Positions 17,268 through 23,365 of a DNA stretch of 31,048 nucleotides are shown piece after piece. The translations under genes and the position numbers were made by a program. Positions within the stretch are counted from its first letter, which is position 1. Every line of letters begins with the position of its first letter. The notes below the pieces were generated by a model. It worked only from the letters and a program-made list of their open reading frames with translations. It was not told the DNA's origin and did not search any database. This DNA comes from Butyrivibrio sp. (lineage in GTDB: Bacteria; Bacillota; Clostridia; Lachnospirales; Lachnospiraceae): contig JAILEJ010000052.1 in assembly GCA_024688095.1 (NCBI GenBank), positions 1 through 31,048 on the forward strand. Reading direction: 5' to 3'.

Positions 17268-19751
17268 TCATCCCTTATTCCAAAAGGCTTCAACGGCATT
17301 TTTGACTGTATCGGTCGAAACATTCAAAATTTGTTTCCATTCACGTGGAAAAAGTCCTTTATAAGAATAACTCGTAAAGCGTTCGTCTAAAAGTGCAACT
17401 ACGCCCCTATCCTCTTCTGTACGAATAACTCTTCCTGCAGCCTGTAAAACTTTATTCATTCCAGGATATCTATATGCATAATCAAATCCATCTTTGCCTT
17501 TGCTTTCAAAATAATTGAATAATATTTCTCTTTCATTACAAACTTGCGGAATTCCTGTTCCTACAACAATAACTCCTATAAGGCTATCCTTTTTTAAATC
17601 TATACCTTCACTAAAAATTCCACCCATGACGCAAAAGCCAAGTATGTTTTTATTTTCTTCAATGTCAATTTCCATTTTAATAACTTTAGAAAAATCAATT
17701 GAATTACTTTGATCAGACACATCAAAATTTGAAATAAAGCTTTCACGGTCCTCCTCGCTCATATATTCTCCCTGTATCAAAAGCTTTTCCATTTCAGGGT
17801 TATGATATTCATCCATATATATATCCAAAACCTGCTCAAGAAAAACATGCGAAGGAAAAAACACTAGATAATTACCAGGCTTAGCTTCTACAATAGAATT
17901 GATATACGATGCAATATTACGAAATTCCTTTTCACTTCGTCTGGAGTATTTACTTGTAACATCTGTTCCGATAAAGATTTCACATTGAGATGGATCAAAT
18001 ACACTATTTGCATACACTTCATAATCTTCATCAATTCCACCTAAAAGTTTTTTATAATATTGAATTGGTAACAGTGTTGCTGAGAAAAGTATCGTAGACA
18101 CTGCCCTATTCATACATTCAAGAAGATTTTTCGATGGATCCACACAAAAAAGCTTTAATTTAAATGTATTATCTTCCTGAATTTCTGAATATACTGTATA
18201 TAATTCATCTAATCTGTCAAAAGTTACAAGAAATCTTGAAATTCTAAAGTAAAACTGTAAAATCTCATCCCTATTGATTCCTTCGTTATTATTTTCTAAG
18301 TATTCCGAAATAACTGTAGACAAACGATTCAAAGTTTTTACAAACTCATCTACCGAATCTAAAATACTGCACTCATTACAATCATCCCTTAAAACCTGAA
18401 GCTCCTTGTCACATTTATCAACCAGTCCTGCAATTCTTGGATGAGCATCTCTTATTGTAGCAGCAAAAATTTCAAATTCTTCCTGGAAAAGATCTGCACT
18501 ATACATCTCACGTCCACGATCAAGGAGATTATGTGATTCATCAACAAGAAATATATATGGTTTTTTATCGCCTTCTGCAAAAAAACGTCTCAAATATACA
18601 TAAGGATCATAAACATAGTTATAATCACAAATAATTCCATCAGCAAACAGACTCATGTCCAAAGACATTTCAAAAGGACATACTTCATGTTTCATGGCAT
18701 ATTCAGATATCTTTTCTCTGGAAAAATCATCCTCATTTTCCATAAGATCGAATATTGCATTATTTATCCTATCAAAGTGGCCTTTAGCATAAGGACAAGC
18801 AACAGGATTACAATTGCTTTCATCCAAAAAGCAAATTTTATCACGTGCAGTTATAGTACATGTTTTAAATCTCAATGCACCATTTTCTCTTAAAGTGTTA
18901 TATGCATTTTCAGCAACAGTTCTGGTAATGGTTTTAGCCGTAAGATAAAAGATTTTATCCGCTTTTCCCTCTCCGATTGCTTTAACTGACGGAAAAATAG
19001 TAGTAATTGTTTTTCCTGTACCAGTAGGCGCCTCCAAAAAAAGCTTTCTTTTATGGACAATAGTTCTATACACATGACCTGCAAGCTCTTTTTGGCCTGT
19101 CCTATAGGAAAATGGAAATTGAAGCTGTTTAATAGATGTTGTTCTGATTTTCTCCCATTCATATTGAAAATCAGCCCACTTAAGATATCCCTTCAACAGA
19201 GAATTAAACCAGACTGCTATCTCTTCAAAGTGATAATTATAATTAAAATAACGTATTTCCTCTGTATCAAGATTGCAATATGTCATCCTCACTCTGATAG
19301 CCTGTAAATTATTTTGAAGAGCAAAAATATAGGCATAACATTTAGCCTGTGCAAGATGAGTAGCAACCGGAGATCTCATTTTATTTAAATCTCTATAAGT
19401 TCCTTTTATCTCATCTATAAGACTAACATCATCAAATTCTATTAAATCTGCATCATCAAGATACAAAATTGAATTATCCCTATATATCTCCGAGTTTTCT
19501 GCGCTTAACCCTTTTCTAACAATACCATCTGCTCTGCCTTCAATTACAAGTCGATAATTTGAAGTATCATAATTAAACTTTAATGGAACTTCAGCCTCGT
19601 ACTCAGCACCCATTCTCTTTTGAATCAGCCTATGTATTCTGCTGCCTTCAAGCATAGCGTTTTCAGATCCTGTATGTACTCTGTTGTCGATATTTCCTTC
19701 TCGAAGCAAAAATTCTACAAGTGCACGAACTGAAATTTTAATCTCTTTCAT
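17268..19751 (-). CDS. PD-(D/E)XK nuclease domain fused to an XPD/DinG-type Fe-S helicase
   Basis: An 827-residue protein. The N-terminal ~200 residues resemble a Cas4/RecB-type PD-(D/E)XK nuclease: EGSRIHRLI (His40), EGRADGI (Asp75), IDEIKG (Glu114, Lys116) and AQAKCYAY (Gln135). The helicase part has Walker A APTGTGKT (241-248), a DESH box (404-407) and the late motif QAAGRVIRTEEDRG. Four cysteines between motifs Ia and II (307, 314, 319, 358) fit the 4Fe-4S cluster of XPD/DinG helicases. The family unwinds DNA 5' to 3', and the fusion suggests a repair or processing enzyme. It follows an HPr-like gene across a terminator, so it may have its own weak promoter; AAGGAAG lies rather far (13 nt) from the ATG. 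Confidence 0.92.
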   Translation of the reverse strand: MKEIKISVRALVEFLLREGNIDNRVHTGSENAMLEGSRIHRLIQKRMGAEYEAEVPLKFNYDTSNYRLVIEGRADGIVRKGLSAENSEIYRDNSILYLDDADLIEFDDVSLIDEIKGTYRDLNKMRSPVATHLAQAKCYAYIFALQNNLQAIRVRMTYCNLDTEEIRYFNYNYHFEEIAVWFNSLLKGYLKWADFQYEWEKIRTTSIKQLQFPFSYRTGQKELAGHVYRTIVHKRKLFLEAPTGTGKTITTIFPSVKAIGEGKADKIFYLTAKTITRTVAENAYNTLRENGALRFKTCTITARDKICFLDESNCNPVACPYAKGHFDRINNAIFDLMENEDDFSREKISEYAMKHEVCPFEMSLDMSLFADGIICDYNYVYDPYVYLRRFFAEGDKKPYIFLVDESHNLLDRGREMYSADLFQEEFEIFAATIRDAHPRIAGLVDKCDKELQVLRDDCNECSILDSVDEFVKTLNRLSTVISEYLENNNEGINRDEILQFYFRISRFLVTFDRLDELYTVYSEIQEDNTFKLKLFCVDPSKNLLECMNRAVSTILFSATLLPIQYYKKLLGGIDEDYEVYANSVFDPSQCEIFIGTDVTSKYSRRSEKEFRNIASYINSIVEAKPGNYLVFFPSHVFLEQVLDIYMDEYHNPEMEKLLIQGEYMSEEDRESFISNFDVSDQSNSIDFSKVIKMEIDIEENKNILGFCVMGGIFSEGIDLKKDSLIGVIVVGTGIPQVCNEREILFNYFESKGKDGFDYAYRYPGMNKVLQAAGRVIRTEEDRGVVALLDERFTSYSYKGLFPREWKQILNVSTDTVKNAVEAFWNKG

Positions 19752-19778
19752 ATTACCAACATACTTCCTTTAAATTAT

Positions 19779-19815
19779 TAAAAAAACTCCCTATGTATTT
19801 TATAACATAGGGAGT
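19779..19815 (-). terminator. Rho-independent terminator of the HPr-like gene
   Basis: Minus strand: perfect 11-bp stem ACTCCCTATGT/ACATAGGGAGT (19786-19815 on the plus strand) followed by seven or more T. It lies between the HPr-like gene and the helicase gene, only about 30 bp before the helicase start. Confidence 0.92.
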
Positions 19816-19842
19816 TCTAAAGCCATATATATTCATCAATTA

Positions 19843-20082
19843 TCAGCAAGCTGTTGCAAGTGATCCAAGATAGTTTTCAAAGCCTTCATCAAATCCATGG
19901 CAATCTACAGTAAGTGCTTTTGTTAAGTCTAATCCAAAAACGCCAAGAATTGACTTAGCATCAACTGTGAATCTATTGTAATATATATCAATATCAAAAT
20001 CGCATTTTGATGCTTCTTTTACGAACTGATCAACCTGACCTGGAGTTAACTTAATAATGTGTTTTAAATTCTTTTCTAACAT
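19843..20082 (-). CDS. HPr-like protein lacking the phosphorylatable histidine
   Basis: A 79-residue protein with the length and fold pattern of HPr, the phosphocarrier of the sugar phosphotransferase system. The segment NRFTVDAKSILGVFGLDL (36-53) matches the HPr region around the regulatory serine (Ser44 here, Ser46 in HPr), and the end CHGFDEGFENYLGSL resembles the final helix. Where HPr has GLHARPA with active-site His15, this protein reads LTPGQVDQFV, so it cannot relay phosphate from Enzyme I. A role as a Crh-like regulator or decoy is possible; this is inference. AAAGGAA precedes the ATG. It appears monocistronic, with its own promoter, a 5' leader hairpin and a terminator. Confidence 0.8.
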   Translation of the reverse strand: MLEKNLKHIIKLTPGQVDQFVKEASKCDFDIDIYYNRFTVDAKSILGVFGLDLTKALTVDCHGFDEGFENYLGSLATAC

Positions 20083-20179
20083 AAAAATTCCTTTCTACGC
20101 TTATCAGGAATTCCTTCTCCTGATCTACTAACGCGTTCAATACAAAACCGTGTATACAACACTTATTTAAGTTATTTGC

Positions 20180-20208
20180 ATTATAATAGATAAATATAAA
20201 AATGTATT
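20180..20208 (-). promoter_or_regulatory. Candidate promoter of the HPr-like gene
   Basis: Minus strand: AATACA (20208-20203), 17-bp spacer, consensus TATAAT (20185-20180). The -35 matches only three of six positions. The resulting leader is roughly 90 nt and contains the 20103-20124 hairpin. Confidence 0.4.
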
Positions 20209-20313
20209 TATAAAATACTTTATATTTGTTTAAAATTTTCTTAAATTAAAATTCTTTATATTAAATTATTTACGCAAGAAAAATAGATAGTAAAAACCTT
20301 TAAGTATTGAAAT

Positions 20314-20342
20314 TTGACTGAAAAAGAGTTTTAATTATTATT
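20314..20342 (+). promoter_or_regulatory. Candidate promoter of asnA
   Basis: TTGACT (20314-20319) with a 17-bp spacer to ATTATT (20337-20342). The -35 is good, the -10 is poor; it is the best sigma-A-like match upstream of asnA. Confidence 0.35.
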
Positions 20343-20401
20343 GGATTTTTTGTTTAAAATTATAAACACTTGATCTACCACAAATATTAATGGAGGCATA
20401 T

Positions 20402-21409
20402 ATGGAAAACCTTAAGATTCCAAAAGATTATGAATCTGCTTTAAATTTACACGATACACAGATTGGGATAAAAACTGTTAAAGATTTTTTCCAGAATCTC
20501 TTGTCAGCCAGATTAAATTTATTGCGTGTAACTGCACCTTTATTCGTTGATCCAGCAACAGGACTTAACGATAACCTAAACGGAGTAGAGCGTCCTGTTA
20601 GTTTTGATATAAAAGAAGATGGGAAAGATGCTGAAATCGTTCATTCACTTGCAAAATGGAAACGTTTTGCGCTTAAGAAATACGGTTTTTCTGTTGGTGA
20701 AGGCTTATATACAGATATGAATGCTATCAGACGTGATGAGGTTACTGATAATATCCATTCAATCTTCGTAGATCAGTGGGACTGGGAAAAAGTAATCAAT
20801 AAAGAAGATCGTAATATTGATTATCTCAAAGAAACTGTTCGTACAGTATACAAAGTTCTACGTAAAACAGAGAAATTTATGTCTATTCAATATGACTATA
20901 TAGAAGAAATTCTTCCACATGATATTTTCTTTATAACAACTCAGGAGCTTGAGGATATGTTTCCTGATAACACTCCTAAAGAAAGAGAATATTACATCAC
21001 AAAAGCAAAGGGCGCTGTATGTTTAATGCAGATAGGCGATAAGCTTGCATCAGGTGAAAAGCATGACGGCCGTGCACCAGACTATGATGACTGGGAATTA
21101 AACGCTGACATACTTGTTTACTATCCAGTACTTGATATTGCATTAGAGCTTTCATCTATGGGTATTCGTGTTGATGAGAACTCTCTCAAATCACAGCTTG
21201 AAAAAGCAGGATGCACTAAACGAGCTGAACTTCCATTCCAGAAAGCAATCCTTAACAAGGAGCTTCCATATACAATAGGTGGAGGAATAGGTCAGTCAAG
21301 AATTTGTATGTTCTTTTTAAGAAAAGCTCACATTGGAGAAGTTCAGTCTTCTCTTTGGCCAGATGAAGTTTCAACAGAAGCTTCAAAAGCAGGCCTTCAG
21401 CTCCTTTAA
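20402..21409 (+). CDS. asnA: Aspartate-ammonia ligase (asparagine synthetase A)
   Basis: A 335-residue class II synthetase-like enzyme that makes asparagine from aspartate, ammonia and ATP. Recognisable blocks are LLRVTAPLFVDPATGLNDNLNGVERPV (positions about 41-67), EIVHSLAKWKRFAL, GLYTDMNAIRRDE, VDQWDWEK and the C-terminal GGGIGQSRICMFFLRKAHIGEVQ with the ATP-binding arginine. Length fits the AsnA family (about 330). An upstream in-frame ATG at 20390 overlaps the Shine-Dalgarno GGAGG, so the start is the ATG at 20402. It is monocistronic: divergent from the HPr-like gene, with a terminator inside cap B right after its stop. The 3' end is where the long inverted repeat begins. Confidence 0.97.
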   Translation: MENLKIPKDYESALNLHDTQIGIKTVKDFFQNLLSARLNLLRVTAPLFVDPATGLNDNLNGVERPVSFDIKEDGKDAEIVHSLAKWKRFALKKYGFSVGEGLYTDMNAIRRDEVTDNIHSIFVDQWDWEKVINKEDRNIDYLKETVRTVYKVLRKTEKFMSIQYDYIEEILPHDIFFITTQELEDMFPDNTPKEREYYITKAKGAVCLMQIGDKLASGEKHDGRAPDYDDWELNADILVYYPVLDIALELSSMGIRVDENSLKSQLEKAGCTKRAELPFQKAILNKELPYTIGGGIGQSRICMFFLRKAHIGEVQSSLWPDEVSTEASKAGLQLL

Positions 21410-21434
21410 ATAACAATTTAATTCACAAAAAATA

Positions 21435-21557
21435 TATCAGGCGCTATAAAAATTAAAGTCAAAGTAAAAATTCTGTCAAGAGCATGCCGCTTAGCGGTGC
21501 TATGTACTCTTGACAGAATTTTTTTCTTTAACTACATAGTAATCATCTGCCTGACAA
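21435..21557. repeat. Palindromic cap unit B (left end of the satellite element)
   Basis: Starts TATCAGGCGC (21435-21444) and ends with a decayed inverted copy (GCCTGACA, 21549-21556). The central stem is CTGTCAAGAG (21473-21482) with CTCTTGACAG (21507-21516). In reverse complement, its gene-facing side is identical to cap A through the stretch that ends at the EAL stop codon (about 71 bp compared base by base). Confidence 0.85.
21473..21530 (+). terminator. Rho-independent terminator of asnA, within cap B
   Basis: CTGTCAAGAG/CTCTTGACAG stem with an inner CCGC/GCGG hairpin followed by AATTTTTTTCTTT. It begins 64 bp after the asnA stop codon. Confidence 0.85.
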
Positions 21558-21587
21558 ATAAAAAAATGCTGTCGCATGAAGAAATTA

Positions 21588-22905
21588 TGACTCTATGAAG
21601 TAGATGTGGCTGTGAGAGTCATAATAAGTACAATCGGCAAGTAAGGATTATGACTCTACAGTATTGTATGGTGCTAAATAAGTCATAAAACGTAAGGATA
21701 TGCAGATTATTCAAATTGAAATTATGACTTTTTGAATGTAGATATGGTGGTTAGAGTCATAATAAGTACTATTGACAAGTTAGAATTATGACTCTACAGC
21801 ATTTCATGGTGCTAAATAAGTCATAAAACGTAAGGATATGCAGATCATTGAAATAGAAATTATGACTCTATGAATGTAGATGTGGCGTTGAGAGTCATAA
21901 TAAGTACTATCGACAAGTAAGGATTATGACTCTACAGCATTTCATGGTGCTAAATAAGTCATAAAACGTAAGGATATGCAGATCATTGAAATTGAAATTA
22001 TGACTCTATGAATGTAGATGTGGCAGTAAGAGTCATAATAAGTACAATTAGCAAGTAAGGATTATGACTCTACAGCATTGCATGGTGCTAAATAAGTCAT
22101 AAAACGTAAGGATATGCAGATTATTGAAATAGAAATTATGACTCTATGAATGTAGATGTGGCGTTGAGAGTCATAATAAGTACTATCGACAAGTAAAAAT
22201 TATGACTCTACAGCATTTCATGGTGCTAAATAGGTCACAAAACTAAAGTGTTTGCAGATCATTGAAATTGAATTTATGACTTTTTGAATGTAGATATGGT
22301 GGTTAGAGTCATAATAAGTACAATCAGTAAGTAAGGATTATGACTCTACAGCATTGCATTGGTGCTAAATAAGTCATAAAACGTAAGGATATGCAGATTA
22401 TTCAAATTGAAATTATGACTTTTTGAATGTAGATATGGTGGTTAGAGTCATAATAAGTTCTATTGGAAAGTTAGAATTATGACTCTACAGCATTTCAAGG
22501 TGCTAAATAGGTCATAAAACTTAAGTGTATGCAGATTATTGAAATTGAAATTATGACTTTTTGAATGTAGATGTGGCGCCGAGAGTCATAATAAGTGCAA
22601 TCGGCAAGTAAGAATTATGACTCTACAGCGTTGCAAGGTGCTAAATAGGTCATAAAACTTAAGTGTATGCAGATTATTGAAATTGAAATTATGACTCTAT
22701 GAATGTAGATGTGGCAGTAAGAGTCATAATAAGTACAATTAGCAAGTAAGGATTATGACTCTACAGCATTGCATGGTGCTAAATAAGTCATAAAATATGA
22801 GCACTAGAGGGTTGTGGAACATGAATTTATGACTCTATGAATGTAGATGTGGTGGTGAGAGTCATAAGAAGTACTATCGACAAGTAAGGATTATGATTCT
22901 ACAAC
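21588..22905. repeat. Tandem array of a 138-bp satellite unit (about 9.5 copies)
   Basis: The landmark GTCATAAAA (with variants) starts at 21682, 21820, 21958, 22096, 22234, 22373, 22511, 22649 and 22787: spacing 138 bp except once 139. Each unit has four octamers alternating as AGTCATAA and TTATGACT; in one unit they start at 21819, 21860, 21893 and 21924, the next unit at 21957. The 33-bp and 31-bp gaps enclose hairpin-forming arms such as AGAGTCATAAT/ATTATGACTCT. The units differ mainly in a short stretch after GTAGATGTGG and in the hairpin loops. There are no unique spacers, so it is not CRISPR. The last unit (from 22787) is diverged. Confidence 0.97.
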
Positions 22906-22939
22906 AGTAAATGAATATATGGCGTTAGCATACCTCACT

Positions 22940-23060
22940 TATCAGGCGCTTGATTACAAATAAGTCAAAATAAAAGTTCTGTCAAGAGTGCATAGCACCG
23001 CGAAGCGGCACGCTCTTGACAGAACTTTTATTTTGAATTTAATTTCTATAGCGCCTGATA
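22940..23060. repeat. Palindromic cap unit C (right end of the satellite element)
   Basis: TATCAGGCGC (22940-22949) to GCGCCTGATA (23051-23060). The inner arms from 22965 and to 23036 form a perfect stem of 24 bp around an inner CCGC-GAA-GCGG hairpin, one of the longest perfect stems in the window. It is the best-preserved of the three caps and could also terminate transcription in either direction. Confidence 0.85.
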
Positions 23061-23365
23061 GATAAAGCGTGAACGTGTTCTGAACACATTTAAATATTTA
23101 AATTCACATTTATAAAATATTGAATTTCACCGCCTGCTTTGAGAATTAAATAGGTATTTAATTCTTCATAACTAAAAACTTCAAAGGTAATGGTGTAGAT
23201 AGGATAATTTTAATTCTTGATATCCATAAAAGACATAAAAGACGTAAAAGAATGAGGCCAAAGTGGATATTTTAACGTTATTTGTTTTTTGATATAATGG
23301 TAGCGAAATAACATCGATTTTAAAATTAAAAACAATATTAAATAAAAGCTTATGGGAGGATTTTT
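23061..23365 (+). promoter_or_regulatory. Upstream region and promoter of the C11 peptidase gene
   Basis: An extended -10 element TGATATAAT (TATAAT at 23293-23298) with a weak -35 candidate near 23272, giving a leader of about 60 nt and a GGGAGGA ribosome site before the ATG. Further upstream are a 13-bp palindrome GTGTTCTGAACAC (23075-23087) and three copies of an ATAAAAGAC-like 9-10-mer (about 23225-23251). No small gene is visible. Confidence 0.55.

Larger units (their letters stand above)
20083..20401. promoter_or_regulatory. Divergent intergenic region between HPr-like gene and asnA
   Basis: About 319 bp, extremely AT-rich between 20160 and 20300. Near the HPr-like start, ATCAGGA (20103-20109) and TCCTGAT (20118-20124) form a hairpin in its leader, just upstream of the ribosome site. 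Candidate promoters are listed separately. No T-box or other riboswitch was recognised before asnA. Confidence 0.5.
21435..23060. mobile_element. Transposase-less satellite element with palindromic inverted-repeat ends
   Basis: A 1626-bp unit. Its outer ends are TATCAGGCGCTATAAAAATT at the left and, in reverse complement, TATCAGGCGCTATAGAAATT at the right; the inverted similarity runs through the whole ~120-bp caps. Between the caps lie about 9.5 tandem 138-bp repeats. No ORF of credible length or transposase is present, so movement would need help in trans. A second, inverted copy ends at 610. Target-site duplications are not evident. Calling it mobile is inference from the inverted ends and the two copies; a fixed chromosomal repeat is an alternative. 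Confidence 0.45.

Noticed and set aside
20390..20401. asnA start at the upstream ATG (20390)
   Set aside because: That ATG overlaps the GGAGG ribosome site serving the ATG at 20402.
21588..22905. CRISPR array
   Set aside because: Repeats are 138 bp and contiguous without unique spacers, and no cas genes are present.
21588..22905. Conserved 16-codon ORF (MNVDVALRVIISTIDK type) in each satellite unit
   Set aside because: 138 is divisible by three, but the start is lost in the X-type units (TTTTTGAATGTAG), there is no ribosome site, and the reading could arise from the repeat itself.
23071..23087. LexA (SOS) box near GAACGTGTTC/GTGTTCTGAACAC
   Set aside because: The Firmicutes LexA box needs GAAC-N4-GTTC; the spacing here is N2 or the halves are reversed.
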